A DNA stretch of 64,000 bases from Cyanobium sp. AMD-g (GTDB lineage: Bacteria; Cyanobacteriota; Cyanobacteriia; PCC-6307; Cyanobiaceae), in the NCBI RefSeq assembly GCF_024346395.1, contig NZ_JAGQCW010000003.1:62001-126000 (forward strand). The letters run 5' to 3'. How positions within the stretch are numbered: the stretch's first letter is position 1; each line of letters begins with the position of its first letter. Below the pieces are notes generated by a model, which saw nothing but the letters and a program-made list of their open reading frames with translations, did not search any database and was not told the origin of the DNA. The translations under genes and the position numbers were made by a program. Shown here piece by piece: positions 52,211 through 61,650 of the stretch.

Positions 52211-53656
52211 TCAGCGAGTGGTGATGGCAAAATCCGGATAGGCTTCCATGCCGTGTTCGCCGATGTCGAGACCTTTGACCTCCTCCTCTTCAGTGACTCG
52301 GATGCCATCGAATATCACAGCCAGGATGTTCCAGACGATGATGCTGGCAACTACGGATTCAACAGCAATGGCTAAAGCGCCAAGGAATTGAATGCCCAGC
52401 TGAGAAAAGCCGTGACCGGTTAAGAGCCCCTTCGTTGTGGAGAACAGGCCGACAACAAGCGTCCCAAATATGCCACCAGTCCCGTGAACTGACATGGCGC
52501 CGACAGGGTCATCGATCTTGAGGCTGTCAATCCAGCCGACGGAAAAGACGACGAGAACACCGGCGAAGAATCCAATCACCCAGGCGGCAGGCATGGAAAC
52601 GTCGTTGCAGATGGCCGTGATGGACACCAACCCGACAAGAGCGCCGTTGATGGACATGGTGAGGTCCGGCTTGCCGGACATGATCTGAGAAGTGAGGGTG
52701 GCAGCGATGATGCCGCCAGAGCCCGCCAAGGTTGTGGTGACGGCAATGTAGGGAACTTGCTCGTCCATCGCCAGCTGGGATCCACCGTTGAATCCGTACC
52801 AACAGATCCAGAGGATCAGGGCACCAAGGGTTGCAATCGAAAGGTTATGGCCAGGGATGGCAACGGTTTTGCCAGATACGAATTTACCGATGCGGGGTCC
52901 AAGGATCATCGCCCCTACAAGTCCTCCCCAGGCGCCCATGGAGTGAACGGCGGTCGTGCCGGCAAAGTCAACGAAACCGATCGACTTCAGCCAACCGCCA
53001 GCGTTCCAGATCCAGGCTGCACCAATTGGGTAGATGATGGCGCACTTGATGATGGAGAAAAGAACGAATGGGGCGAACTTGATGCGTTCGGCAACCAGGC
53101 CGGAAACAATCGTGGCAGAGGTGCCGGCGAATGCTGACTGGAAAAGGAAGTCAACGCTTGGAACAAGGGCTCCGTCCTTGACCATCTCAGGTGTGACGGT
53201 TGGATCAAAGAACAGGCCTTTGAAGAAAAGCCAGCCAGCACCAATCGGTTCGCCATACATCAGCGAATAGCCGATAAACCAGTAACCGGTGACCGCAAGA
53301 GCGAAGACAATCAGGTTCTTGGTGAGGATATTGACAGCATTCTTCTGCTGACACATGCCGGCTTCCACCATGGCGAACCCGGCGTTCATGAAGATCACCA
53401 GGATGGCCGCGATGAAAATGAACATGTTATTCGCCACAAAGGCTGGCGTCAGCTCGGGAAGCTCGGCGGCATGGGCGGCAAGATTGAAGACTCCGAGACC
53501 GAAGAGGGCAATCGGTACGCAAGCGAGCCAAGTGAGCCCCCGCGGCGAGAAAAGACCTCGCACTTTGCGAAGCAATAGTGATGAACCTTCAAGGAGACTG
53601 GCCTCCTTGAGGCTTTTCGGCAGTCGAACCTTGTGCTGGTGACTTGAATTGATCAT
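52211..53656 (-). CDS. amt: Ammonium transporter (Amt/Rh family)
   Basis: Amt moves ammonium across the plasma membrane. The protein has eleven expected helices with hallmarks AGFAMVEAGMCQQKNAVNIL, FAGTTAVHSMGAWGGLVGAM, GHNLSIATLGALILWICWYG and DDPVGAMSVHGTGGIFGTLV, which carry the two pore histidines (in TAVHSMG and MSVHGTG). A signal peptide precedes them (PIALFGLGVFNLAAHA). Of several ATGs, 53656 (MINSSHQHKV, 481 residues) is preferred because the start at 53743 lies inside the NtcA site and 53725 overlaps the spacer; both would be upstream of transcription. Confidence 0.95.
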   Translation of the reverse strand: MINSSHQHKVRLPKSLKEASLLEGSSLLLRKVRGLFSPRGLTWLACVPIALFGLGVFNLAAHAAELPELTPAFVANNMFIFIAAILVIFMNAGFAMVEAGMCQQKNAVNILTKNLIVFALAVTGYWFIGYSLMYGEPIGAGWLFFKGLFFDPTVTPEMVKDGALVPSVDFLFQSAFAGTSATIVSGLVAERIKFAPFVLFSIIKCAIIYPIGAAWIWNAGGWLKSIGFVDFAGTTAVHSMGAWGGLVGAMILGPRIGKFVSGKTVAIPGHNLSIATLGALILWICWYGFNGGSQLAMDEQVPYIAVTTTLAGSGGIIAATLTSQIMSGKPDLTMSINGALVGLVSITAICNDVSMPAAWVIGFFAGVLVVFSVGWIDSLKIDDPVGAMSVHGTGGIFGTLVVGLFSTTKGLLTGHGFSQLGIQFLGALAIAVESVVASIIVWNILAVIFDGIRVTEEEEVKGLDIGEHGMEAYPDFAITTR

Positions 53657-53716
53657 GGGAACGTGATGAAGAGAACGTTCGACTTCTGACGCCGAAATAG
53701 GCATCAACAACGACCG

Positions 53717-53759
53717 ACTATCCATGAGGGTGGCGCATTCCAATGTCTGATTCGATACA
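53717..53759 (-). promoter_or_regulatory. NtcA-activated promoter of amt
   Basis: On the minus strand TGTATCGAATCAGACA (53744-53759) matches the NtcA consensus TGTA-N8-TACA with one mismatch. Exactly 22 bases after GTA-N8-GAC comes GATAGT (53717-53722), a -10 box matching TATAAT at four of six bases. This is the class II NtcA spacing. Transcription should start near 53708, about 50 bases before the chosen amt ATG. The region 53760-54009, up to sfsA, shows nothing else I can support. Confidence 0.8.
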
Positions 53760-54009
53760 AAACGCCGCCGAGGGCATGGCGCCGCATGGGCACACGCAGG
53801 CCTCGCTCCTGAAGGGGCGCAAGGAATGCCTATGGATGTTCACTATGAACAGCGCAACGGCGGTAGTCATGCTGCCAGTGGCTTCAGGTCCGCCTCCCCG
53901 CTCCACCCCTCCGCCCTCCGCTGGTCCGCCTACCCCCACAGCCAGGCTCTGAAGCTCCCCCTTCGGCCGCCTCGATGGTCCATCCCGCCTGCGGCAGCCA
54001 CGACCACCC

Positions 54010-54768
54010 TCACCACGCCGGCGCGGCCAGGCCGAGGAACGCCACGGCGGTGTCCGTGAAGCTGTAGCGGCACGGAAGCACCTCCACCCCGGCCGCCACG
54101 GCCGTGCGGAACAGCTCCCCGTAGCGGGGGTCGGCACTGTCCCCCGGCGCGAAGCGGCTCACATCGCCGCGGCTCAGGCACGGCACCAGCACCGCCCGGG
54201 CCCCTGGCACCAGGGCCGTGAGTTCCACCAGATGCTTCTGGCCCCGTTCGGTGACCGTGTCGGGGAACAGGGCCAGATCGCCGTCGCTCCAGGTGGTGTT
54301 CTTCACTTCCACATAGATCGGCCGTGGATCGGCGGCTCCCGCCGCCGGCGTCAGCAGCAGGTCGATCCGGCTGCGGCGGCCCTCGCCGTAGGGCACCTCG
54401 GCCCTGATGCTGCCGATGGGGCCCAGCCAGGCTTCCAGGCTCCCCGCCTCGATCGTGGCCCGCACCAGCCGGTTGGGCAGGGCCGTGTTGACGCCCACCC
54501 ACACCTGGCCGCCGCCATGGGCGCCCACCTGGGCCTGTTCCCAGGTCCAGGCCAGCTTGCGGCTGGGTGAGGGGTCGTGGCGCAGGCGCACCCGTCCGCC
54601 TGGCAGCAGCACCCCTGTCATCGGCCCGGTGTTGGGGCAGTGGGCCGTCACCGTCTGGCCATCGTCCAGGGCCACGTCGGCCAGGAAGCGCTTGTAGCGC
54701 TTCAGCAGCACCCCTTCCACCAACGGACCGGTCGGCAGCACAGGTACGGCAACGGTGGCTGGGGCCAT
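54010..54768 (-). CDS. sfsA: SfsA family protein (sugar fermentation stimulation homologue)
   Basis: SfsA proteins have an OB-like N-terminal part and a nuclease-like C-terminal domain; their role is unsettled. The 252-residue product shows VEGVLLKRYKRFLADVAL, TAHCPNTGPMTGVLLPG and RIDLLLTPAAG with PIYVEVKNTTW, then FPDTVTERGQKHLVEL, all diagnostic. The SRIDLLL-x-EVKN pattern is the PD-(D/E)XK-like core. It is divergent from murJ. Confidence 0.92.
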   Translation of the reverse strand: MAPATVAVPVLPTGPLVEGVLLKRYKRFLADVALDDGQTVTAHCPNTGPMTGVLLPGGRVRLRHDPSPSRKLAWTWEQAQVGAHGGGQVWVGVNTALPNRLVRATIEAGSLEAWLGPIGSIRAEVPYGEGRRSRIDLLLTPAAGAADPRPIYVEVKNTTWSDGDLALFPDTVTERGQKHLVELTALVPGARAVLVPCLSRGDVSRFAPGDSADPRYGELFRTAVAAGVEVLPCRYSFTDTAVAFLGLAAPAW

Positions 54769-54833
54769 GGGTCGGCTGCCCGAGGGAGGAAGGCCATACT
54801 GCCGTGCGTTCCGATGGGCATCGCCCCGCCGAC

Positions 54834-56438
54834 ATGGCCCGATCCCTGCGCCGGATAGCCCTGATCGTGGGGGTGGCCACGGCTCTCAGCAAGGTGGCCG
54901 GTCTGGTGCGGCAGCAGGTGATCGCCGCCGCCTTCGGCGTCGGGGCGGCCTACGACGCCTACAACTACGCCTACGTGCTGCCCGGCTTCCTGCTGATCCT
55001 GCTCGGCGGCATCAACGGGCCCTTCCACAGCGCCATGGTGAGCGTGCTGGCCCGTCGGCCACGCCATGAGGGTGCCCATGTCCTGGCCAGCATCAACACC
55101 CTGGTGGGCGCGGGGCTGATCGTTGTCACGGTGCTGTTGCTGCTGGCCGCCGATCCGCTCATTGATCTGGTGGGGCCAGGCCTCGACCCGGAGCGCCACG
55201 CCCTGGCGGTGCTGCAGCTGCGCTGGATGGCCCCGATGGCCCTGTTCGCTGGCCTGATCGGCCTCGGTTTCGGCGCCCTCAACGCCGCCGACGTGTTCTG
55301 GCTTCCTTCGGTGAGCCCGCTGCTCTCCAGCGTCGCCGTCATCGGCGGCATCGGCCTGCTCTGGTGGCAGCTGGGCAGCAGCATCACCCTGCCCGCCACG
55401 GCGGTGATCGGCGGGGTGGTGCTGGCCGCCAGCACCACGGTGGGGGCGATCCTGCAGTGGCTGATCCAGCTGCCGGCCCTGGCCAAGGAGGGCCTCAACA
55501 GGCTGCAGCTGGTCTGGGACTGGCGCGATCCCGGCGTGCGGGAGGTGCTGCAGGTGATGGGTCCGGCCACCCTCTCCTCGGGGATGCTGCAGATCAACGT
55601 GTTCGTGTCGCTGTTCTTCGCCTCCGGCATGCCGGCGGCGGCGGCGGGTCTGGGCTACGCCAACCTGCTGGTGCAGACGCCCCTGGGCCTGCTCTCCAAT
55701 GTGCTGCTGGTGCCGCTGCTGCCGGTGTACGCCCGCCTCACGGCACCGGAGGACCGGCCCGAGCTGATCGGCCGCATCCGCCAGGGCCTGATGCTCTCCA
55801 ACGCCACGATGCTGCCCCTGGGGGCGTTGATGGTGGCCCTGGCGGTGCCGATCGTGGCCCTGATCTACCAGCGCGGCGCCTTCGACCGCAGCGCCGCCGA
55901 CCTGGTGGGCCAGCTGCTGATGGCCTACGGGATCGGCATGCCGGCCTACCTGGGCCGCGACGTGCTGGTGCGTGTCTTCTATGCCCTCGGCGACGGCAAC
56001 ACCCCCTTCCGCTGGTCGTTGGCGGGAATCGGCCTCAACGCCGTGTTCTGCTGGGCCTTCACCGGCGGTCCCACGCCCGGCTGGGGCCTTCAGCTGCCCA
56101 TGCTCAACGCCGGCGCCGCCGGCCTGGTGCTCGCCACCGTGGCGGTGAACCTGATCACCTGCGCGGGGTTGCTGCTGGCCCTGAGCCGCCGGCTGGGGGG
56201 CCTGCCCCTGCGGCTGTGGGCCGCCGACAGCGGCAAGCTGCTGCTGGCGGCCGTGGCCGGCGGGGCCGCCTGCTGGTGGCTCTCGCTGGCCGTGGCCTGG
56301 CCCCCGGGCCTGGGAGGCCTGCTGCTGCAGAACGTGATCTGCAGTGGCCTGGCCGTGGGCCTCTACGGACTGCTGACGAGCCTGGCTGGCGTGCCGGAGG
56401 CCCGCCAGCTGCTGCAGATGGTGCGCCGCCGGGCCTAG
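54834..56438 (+). CDS. murJ: Lipid II flippase MurJ
   Basis: MurJ flips lipid II for peptidoglycan synthesis. The 534-residue protein from ATG 54834 opens with RRIALIVGVATALSKVAGLV followed by RQQVIAAAFG and has about 14 helices. Conserved segments include AAYDAYNYAYVLPGFLLILL, APMALFAGLIGLGFGALNA and QRGAFDRSAADLVGQLLMAY. The frame is open upstream to 54567, but that part overlaps sfsA and is not MurJ-like. Its TAG shares a CTAG with the stop of the convergent small gene. Confidence 0.93.
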   Translation: MARSLRRIALIVGVATALSKVAGLVRQQVIAAAFGVGAAYDAYNYAYVLPGFLLILLGGINGPFHSAMVSVLARRPRHEGAHVLASINTLVGAGLIVVTVLLLLAADPLIDLVGPGLDPERHALAVLQLRWMAPMALFAGLIGLGFGALNAADVFWLPSVSPLLSSVAVIGGIGLLWWQLGSSITLPATAVIGGVVLAASTTVGAILQWLIQLPALAKEGLNRLQLVWDWRDPGVREVLQVMGPATLSSGMLQINVFVSLFFASGMPAAAAGLGYANLLVQTPLGLLSNVLLVPLLPVYARLTAPEDRPELIGRIRQGLMLSNATMLPLGALMVALAVPIVALIYQRGAFDRSAADLVGQLLMAYGIGMPAYLGRDVLVRVFYALGDGNTPFRWSLAGIGLNAVFCWAFTGGPTPGWGLQLPMLNAGAAGLVLATVAVNLITCAGLLLALSRRLGGLPLRLWAADSGKLLLAAVAGGAACWWLSLAVAWPPGLGGLLLQNVICSGLAVGLYGLLTSLAGVPEARQLLQMVRRRA

Positions 56439-56692
56439 GAGAGCCGCACCTGGCGCTCCTCGCGGACCTGCACGGGAATCTCCAGGTGGGAGCGGCCGAT
56501 CATCTGGGGGCCGTCGATCGAGAAGATCCGGGCCTCGATGCCGAAATCGCGGAAGGCGGTCTCCAGTTCCTGGATCAGGGCCTTCTCCACCTGGGCCTCC
56601 GCATCGACCACCTTGCCGATCAGACGACCCCCGAGCCTGCCGATGCGCTGGCGCACCACGTCGCGGGCATTGGTGACTTCGATGACCAGCAC
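56435..56692 (-). CDS. Small conserved-looking hypothetical protein
   Basis: The 85-residue protein starts MLVIEVTNARDVVRQRIGRL and continues with AEAQVEKALIQELETAFRDF, then FGIEARIFSIDGPQMIGRSH and a final beta-like strand. It looks like a compact alpha/beta domain. I recall similar proteins beside murJ in picocyanobacteria but cannot name a family. Its stop overlaps that of murJ by four bases (CTAG). Confidence 0.6.
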   Translation of the reverse strand: MLVIEVTNARDVVRQRIGRLGGRLIGKVVDAEAQVEKALIQELETAFRDFGIEARIFSIDGPQMIGRSHLEIPVQVREERQVRLS

Positions 56693-56748
56693 GACCCGCC
56701 TGCGTGGGGCGTCACCCTATCGGTAGAGGGGGCTTCCGGCTGTGCGTT

Positions 56749-57036
56749 TCAGCAAAAGGGTTGCAGCACGTCTTCGAGATCCCGCAGCTGGCCGGCGGGC
56801 ACCAGCCGTGCCAGGGGCAGCCGCGTGCCGCCGCCGCCGATCGGCACCTGCACGGCCTCCAGGGCCTGGCGGGCACAGACTTCGGCGCCCTGGTCGAGCC
56901 GGGCGGCGCACTCGATCGCCAGGGTCTGGGCCAGGCCCGCATCGCCCAGGTACAGATGCCAGCCGGCCACCTGCACGTAGAGCCGATCGGCGATCGAGCG
57001 GCTCAGTTCCTCGAGATCAGAGGCGGCAAGCGTCAT
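56749..57036 (-). CDS. DUF3181 protein
   Basis: From ATG 57036 the frame gives 95 residues matching the cyanobacterial DUF3181 family: DLEELSRSIADRLYVQVAGW, then HLYLGDAGLAQTLAIEC, VQVPIGGGGTRLPLARLVPA and QLRDLEDVL. Function unknown. The ATG overlaps the stop of the upstream 2-helix gene (ATGA), so both are probably translated together. Confidence 0.85.
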   Translation of the reverse strand: MTLAASDLEELSRSIADRLYVQVAGWHLYLGDAGLAQTLAIECAARLDQGAEVCARQALEAVQVPIGGGGTRLPLARLVPAGQLRDLEDVLQPFC

Positions 57037-57272
57037 GGCTGGGGCTGGGGGCGTTGCACCACCACCACGGTGCCATGGACCAGCAGCAGAGCGGCCCAGC
57101 CGAGCGTGAGCCAGTTCAGGTGCGACCAGGGGTGGCGCATCCCCTGGACGAACCACAGCCCGCTGTTCACGGCGGCGAACAGGGCGGCATGGAGGGTGAG
57201 GTTCACGACCCGAGCGAAGTGCCGATAGGTGGGATCGTCGGGATCGGCGGGGCCGTACCAGCGGATCGGCAT
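57033..57272 (-). CDS. Small two-helix membrane protein
   Basis: The ATG at 57272 (MPIRWYGPADPDDPTYRHFA) gives 79 residues with two membrane helices: VVNLTLHAALFAAVNSGLWF and LNWLTLGWAALLLVHGTVVV. This resembles the 2TM domain found in bacterial small proteins, including some fused to kinases. No function is known. It is coupled to the DUF3181 gene. The upstream extension to 57344 is Arg- and Pro-rich and unlikely. Confidence 0.65.
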   Translation of the reverse strand: MPIRWYGPADPDDPTYRHFARVVNLTLHAALFAAVNSGLWFVQGMRHPWSHLNWLTLGWAALLLVHGTVVVVQRPQPQP

Positions 57273-57370
57273 GGGGAAGGTCTGGGCTCTGATGCGGACC
57301 CTATCGGGGCGGGGGCGGCAAGGGCGTTGTTGACGGATCGGCACCCCGTGGGGTGAGAATGACCTGGCAG

Positions 57371-57444
57371 GCGCTTGTAGCTCAGCGGATTAGAGCATCT
57401 GACTACGGATCAGAGGGTCGGGAGTTCGAATCTCTCCAGGCGCG
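57371..57444 (+). tRNA. tRNA-Arg (anticodon ACG)
   Basis: The cloverleaf is complete: acceptor GCGCTTG with CAGGCGC (one G-T pair) and discriminator G, D arm GCTCAGCGGATTAGAGC, anticodon stem TCTGA/TCAGA around CTACGGA, and T arm GGGAG with loop TTCGAAT and CTCTC. The anticodon ACG is read as ICG, decoding CGU, CGC and CGA. CCA is not encoded. A strong terminator follows after 11 bases. Confidence 0.97.
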
Positions 57445-57455
57445 TTCTCTCACCC

Positions 57456-57480
57456 ACCGCCCCCCGGGGCGGTTTTTTTT
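57456..57480 (+). terminator. Intrinsic terminator after tRNA-Arg
   Basis: ACCGCCCC and GGGGCGGT form a perfect stem with two central C bases, followed directly by a run of eight T bases ending at 57480. It ends the tRNA-Arg transcript and separates it from glyA, whose ATG lies 82 bp further on. Confidence 0.93.
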
Positions 57481-57562
57481 GGCCGTCGTGGAGGCTCCCG
57501 CAACCGGGGCCCGGCCAGCCCAGTGCCGTTTGCCTACGATTGGTTTCACCTTGAGTAGCTCC

Positions 57563-58882
57563 ATGGCGGACCGAATGGATCACGGCCCTGCTTCCACCTC
57601 CTTCAGCGTGGCTGCCATCGACAGCTCCCTGGCCAGTGGTGATCCGGCCATCGCCGCCCTGATCGAGAAGGAGCTGCGGCGCCAGCAGAGCCACCTCGAG
57701 CTGATCGCCAGCGAGAACTTCGCCTCCCGGGCCGTGATGGAGGCCCAGGGCTCCGTGCTCACCAACAAGTACGCCGAGGGCCTGCCCCACAAGCGCTACT
57801 ACGGCGGTTGCGAGCACGTCGACATCATCGAGGACCTGGCCATCGAGCGGGCCAAGCAGCTGTTCGGCGCGGCCTGGGCCAACGTCCAGCCCCACAGCGG
57901 CGCCCAGGCCAACTTCGCCGTCTTCCTGGCCCTGCTGCAGCCCGGCGACACGATCCTGGGGATGGATCTCTCCCACGGCGGCCACCTCACCCACGGCTCG
58001 CCGGTGAACGTGTCGGGCAAGTGGTTCAAGGCCGTCCACTACGGCGTCGACCCCGAGACCCACCAGCTCAACTTCGACACCATCCGCCAGCTCGCCCTCG
58101 AGCACCGGCCGAAGCTGATCATCTGCGGCTACTCCGCCTACCCCCGCACGATCGATTTCGCCGCCTTCCGCGCCATCGCCGATGAGGTGGGCGCCTATCT
58201 GCTGGCCGACATGGCCCACATCGCCGGCCTGGTGGCCTCCGGGGTGCATCCCAGCCCCTTGCCCCACTGCCACGTGGTCACCACCACCACCCACAAGACC
58301 CTGCGGGGACCCCGGGGAGGCCTGATTCTCTGCAACGACGCCGACTTCGGCCGCCAGTTCGACAAGGCCGTCTTCCCCGGCTCCCAGGGCGGCCCCCTGG
58401 AGCACGTGATCGCCGCCAAGGCCGTGGCCTTCGGGGAAGCGCTGCAGCCCAGCTTCCGCAGCTACAGCCAGCAGGTGGTGCGCAATGCCCAGGCCCTGGC
58501 CGAGCGGATCCAGGAGCGGGGCATCGCCGTGGTCTCCGGCGGCACCGACAACCATCTGGTGCTGCTCGACCTGCGCTCCATCGGCCTCACCGGCAAGCTG
58601 GCCGACCGCCTGGTCAGCGACGTCAACATCACCGCCAACAAGAACACGGTGCCCTTCGATCCGGAGTCGCCGTTCGTCACCAGCGGCCTGCGTCTGGGCA
58701 GCGCGGCGCTCACCACCCGCGGTTTCGATGCCGAGGCCTTCCGCGAGGTGGCCGATGTCATCGCCGATCGCCTGCTGCTCCAGGACGATGCCGCCGTGGA
58801 GCTGCGTTGCCGGGAACGGGTGGCCTCCCTCTGCGGGCGCTTCCCCCTCTATGGGCGTCAACGTGAGCTCCAGCACGCCTGA
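57563..58882 (+). CDS. glyA: Serine hydroxymethyltransferase
   Basis: GlyA interconverts serine and glycine and supplies one-carbon units; it also serves the photorespiratory cycle. The 439-residue protein from ATG 57563 has [35 protein letters not shown], the PLP-binding [18 protein letters not shown] and [14 protein letters not shown]. Standard length. The frame continues upstream through the tRNA gene, so the ATG at 57563 is secure. Confidence 0.96.
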   Translation: MADRMDHGPASTSFSVAAIDSSLASGDPAIAALIEKELRRQQSHLELIASENFASRAVMEAQGSVLTNKYAEGLPHKRYYGGCEHVDIIEDLAIERAKQLFGAAWANVQPHSGAQANFAVFLALLQPGDTILGMDLSHGGHLTHGSPVNVSGKWFKAVHYGVDPETHQLNFDTIRQLALEHRPKLIICGYSAYPRTIDFAAFRAIADEVGAYLLADMAHIAGLVASGVHPSPLPHCHVVTTTTHKTLRGPRGGLILCNDADFGRQFDKAVFPGSQGGPLEHVIAAKAVAFGEALQPSFRSYSQQVVRNAQALAERIQERGIAVVSGGTDNHLVLLDLRSIGLTGKLADRLVSDVNITANKNTVPFDPESPFVTSGLRLGSAALTTRGFDAEAFREVADVIADRLLLQDDAAVELRCRERVASLCGRFPLYGRQRELQHA

Positions 58883-58940
58883 CGGCCCCGTTCGCCCGTA
58901 ACGTGTCGCCTTCAGGACCGCTGCTATCGGGCCCGCCGTT

Positions 58941-60023
58941 GTGACCCTCGCCTACAGCCCCAACGCGGCGGCCTTGCTCACAGCCGCCGCGGCGGCCCTG
59001 CTCACGGCGCTGATCGTGCCGGTGATCCGAAGGCTCGGTCTGCGCTGGGGGCTGGTGGATCCGCCCGATGACCGCAAGCAGCACACCCTGCCCATGGTGC
59101 GGCTCGGTGGCGTGGGCATCGTGGCTGGCTTCAGCCTTTCGCTGGCCTGCACCTGGAGCTTCGGGGGTTTCGCCGAGCTGACGCCTGACAAAGACCAGTT
59201 GATCTGGACCACCCTGGCGGGGGCCCTCTGCTTCTTCGTGATCGGCCTGGCCGATGACCTGTTCGCCCTGCCTCCCCTGCCGCGCCTGGTCGGCCAGGTG
59301 CTGGTGGCGGCCGCGGTGTGGAACCAGGGCGTACGCATCGGCAGCATCGACCTGCCGTTCGGTCTGGGGAACTTCGCCGCCGGGCTGCCGCTGCCGGAGG
59401 GCCTGAGCCTGCTGGCCACGGTGGTCTGGCTGGTGGGCATCACCAACGCCATCAACTGGCTCGATGGCCTCGATGGGCTGGCGGCCGGGGTGAGCGGCAT
59501 CGCCGCCGTGGGCCTGCTCTCGGTGAGCTTCAGCCTCAGCCAGCCCGCCGCCGGCCTGCTGGCGGCAGCCCTGGCCGGGAGCTGTCTGGGCTTCCTGCGC
59601 CACAATTTCAACCCGGCCCGCATCTTCATGGGGGATGGCGGCTCCTACTTCCTCGGCTTCGCCCTGGCGGCGATCAGCATCGTGGGTCCGGCCAAGCGGC
59701 TCACCAGCGTCAGCCTGTTGCTGCCCCTGCTGATCCTGTCCCTGCCCCTGGCCGACATGTCGGCGGTGATCATGGGACGCCTCAAGGCCGGCCGCTCGCC
59801 CTTCTATCCGGATCGCCGTCACCTGCACCACCGCCTGCTGCGGGCCGGCTTCAGCCACCGGCGCACCGTGGTGGTCATCTACGCCTTCACCCAGTGGCTG
59901 GCCTCCATCGCCCTGGTGCTGGCCAATGCGGAGATGCGTTTCCTCTGGCTGGCCCTGGCCACGGCGGTGCTGATCGCCGTGCTCGTGGTCTGCCGCCGCC
60001 AGATGCAGCAGGAGGCCAAGTGA
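58941..60023 (+). CDS. MraY/WecA-family polyprenyl-phosphate sugar-1-phosphate transferase
   Basis: The enzyme loads a sugar phosphate onto a polyprenyl phosphate to start a glycan. The GTG at 58941 gives 360 residues with about ten helices. Catalytic motifs are [54 protein letters not shown] and [14 protein letters not shown], with the C-terminal [18 protein letters not shown] loop typical of WecA/TagO rather than MraY. It may supply the substrate for the WecG-type enzyme at 36335. The next gene, cinA, overlaps its stop by four bases. Confidence 0.9.
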   Translation: MTLAYSPNAAALLTAAAAALLTALIVPVIRRLGLRWGLVDPPDDRKQHTLPMVRLGGVGIVAGFSLSLACTWSFGGFAELTPDKDQLIWTTLAGALCFFVIGLADDLFALPPLPRLVGQVLVAAAVWNQGVRIGSIDLPFGLGNFAAGLPLPEGLSLLATVVWLVGITNAINWLDGLDGLAAGVSGIAAVGLLSVSFSLSQPAAGLLAAALAGSCLGFLRHNFNPARIFMGDGGSYFLGFALAAISIVGPAKRLTSVSLLLPLLILSLPLADMSAVIMGRLKAGRSPFYPDRRHLHHRLLRAGFSHRRTVVVIYAFTQWLASIALVLANAEMRFLWLALATAVLIAVLVVCRRQMQQEAK

Positions 60024-61294
60024 GAGGCTCCCCCGGTGGCGCCGGGGTTGAGGTGCTCTGCATCGGCACCGAGCTGCTGCTGGGCACCATCGTCAACGGC
60101 AATGCCCGCTGGCTGGCCGAGCAGCTGGCGGCGCTCGGGGTGGTGCACCACCGCCAGCAGGTGGTGGGTGACAACCGGGAACGGCTGATCGAAGCGGTGC
60201 GACAGGCCTCGGGCCGCTGCCGTGTGCTGATCACCACCGGCGGCCTGGGCCCCACCCCCGACGACCTCACCACCGAGGCCATCGCGGCGGCCTTCGGTGC
60301 CGACCTGGTGGAGCACGGCGAGATCTGGGCGGCGATCCAGGCCCGGATCACGGCCCGGGGCAGGACCGTCGCCCCCTCCAACCGCAAGCAGGCCCTGCTG
60401 CCGCGCGGTGCCACCGTGCTGCCCAACCCCACCGGCACCGCGCCCGGGATGATCTGGACCCCGGTGAGCGGTTTCACCGTGCTCACCTTCCCGGGGGTGC
60501 CCAGCGAACTGCGGGCGATGTGGGAGGCCACCGCTGCCCCCTGGCTGCGGGAGGCCGGCCTGGCCGGTGGGGTGTTCGCCAGCCGCATGCTGCGTTTCTG
60601 GGGCGTGGCCGAATCGGACCTGGCGGAGCGGGTGCAGGACCTGCTGTCGCTGGAGAACCCCACCGTGGCGCCCTACGCCGGTGCGGGGGAGGTGAAGCTG
60701 CGCGTCACGGCCAGGGCGGCCGATGGGGCCGCCGCCGCCACCCTGCTGGCCCCGGTGGAGGCGGAACTGCGCCGCCGAACCGGTGCCAGCTGTTTTGGCG
60801 CCGATGGCGACAGCCTGGCCTCGGTGGTGCTGGCGCAGTTGCGCCGCCGCGGCGAGACCCTGGCGGTGGCGGAGTCGTGCACCGGTGGCGGCCTCGGCGC
60901 GGCCCTGGTGGCGGTGCCGGGGGCATCGGAGGTGTTTCTCGGTGGCGTGATCGCCTATGCCAACGCGGTGAAGCAGGACGTGCTGGGAGTGCCGGCCGAA
61001 CTGCTCGATGCCCATGGAGCGGTGAGCGACCCGGTGGCCGAGGCGATGGCGGCAGGGGTGAGGCACCTGACGGGAGCGACCTGGGCCATCGCGGTGACGG
61101 GCATCGCCGGGCCGGGTGGGGGCAGCACCGAGAAGCCCGTGGGGCTGGTGCACATCGCCATCGCCGGCCCCGACGGCTGCCTCAGCGAGCCGGTGCGCTT
61201 CGGCAGTGGCCGAGATCGCACCTGGATCCAGACGCTGACGGTGGGGGAAAGCCTGAACCGTCTGCGGTTACGGCTGAACATTGCGGCCATCTGA
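60020..61294 (+). CDS. cinA: CinA: nicotinamide-nucleotide amidase/competence-damage protein
   Basis: CinA joins an N-terminal molybdopterin-binding-type pyrophosphatase domain ([55 protein letters not shown]) with a C-terminal NMN deamidase domain from about residue 265 ([57 protein letters not shown]). The start is a GTG at 60020 inside GTGA, coupled to the upstream transferase. At 424 residues it is full length. Confidence 0.93.
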   Translation: MRGSPGGAGVEVLCIGTELLLGTIVNGNARWLAEQLAALGVVHHRQQVVGDNRERLIEAVRQASGRCRVLITTGGLGPTPDDLTTEAIAAAFGADLVEHGEIWAAIQARITARGRTVAPSNRKQALLPRGATVLPNPTGTAPGMIWTPVSGFTVLTFPGVPSELRAMWEATAAPWLREAGLAGGVFASRMLRFWGVAESDLAERVQDLLSLENPTVAPYAGAGEVKLRVTARAADGAAAATLLAPVEAELRRRTGASCFGADGDSLASVVLAQLRRRGETLAVAESCTGGGLGAALVAVPGASEVFLGGVIAYANAVKQDVLGVPAELLDAHGAVSDPVAEAMAAGVRHLTGATWAIAVTGIAGPGGGSTEKPVGLVHIAIAGPDGCLSEPVRFGSGRDRTWIQTLTVGESLNRLRLRLNIAAI

Positions 61295-61650
61295 TCGGGG
61301 CCCATCGGAACATCTGCTGCCCCGGCCGCCATCGATCACGAATCCTGTGGCATGGACTTTTCCCCCCTGCCTGCCACTTTTCCCCCGAAAGACCGGGGCT
61401 TTTCCACAGGCTGCCGGGGCCGGGCGGAGCTGCTGTAGGGCTGCTCGGGTCTTGTTGCGGGAAAGGCCTTCCCCCCTTGACCGCGCGCATCCCCGCAGGC
61501 AGGTCCGACCGCCGCCTCCGGCCGGTGGCCGGGAAACCGCCCCCCGCCGTGATTCTCAGCGGCGGTCCCTTGGGACCGGAGCGATGGGGCCCGCTTTGAC
61601 GCGGGGGGGAGCCCCATGGCCTGATGGGGGGGACCGACGTCCAGCGCCGC
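61295..61650 (+). other. Repeat- and hairpin-rich leader before DUF2811-leuCD
   Basis: No gene fills this gap. It holds CTTTTCC three times (61357, 61377, 61399), the first two within an 11-bp identical repeat. CCTGTGG (61344-61350) pairs with CCACAGG (61404-61410). CCGGCC/GGCCGG forms a tight hairpin at 61518-61532. GACCGCCGC (61507-61515) pairs with GCGGCGGTC (61559-61567), which competes with CGGTCCC-TT-GGGACCG (61563-61578). A 28-codon frame at 61352-61438 (MDFSPLPATF) ends in two Leu codons before its stop. Attenuation of the leu genes is an idea only. Confidence 0.4.

Noticed and set aside
53743-53952. 69-codon plus-strand frame beside amt
   Set aside because: Its start lies inside the NtcA site of the divergent amt promoter, and the C-terminal half is Pro/Ser/Thr low complexity.
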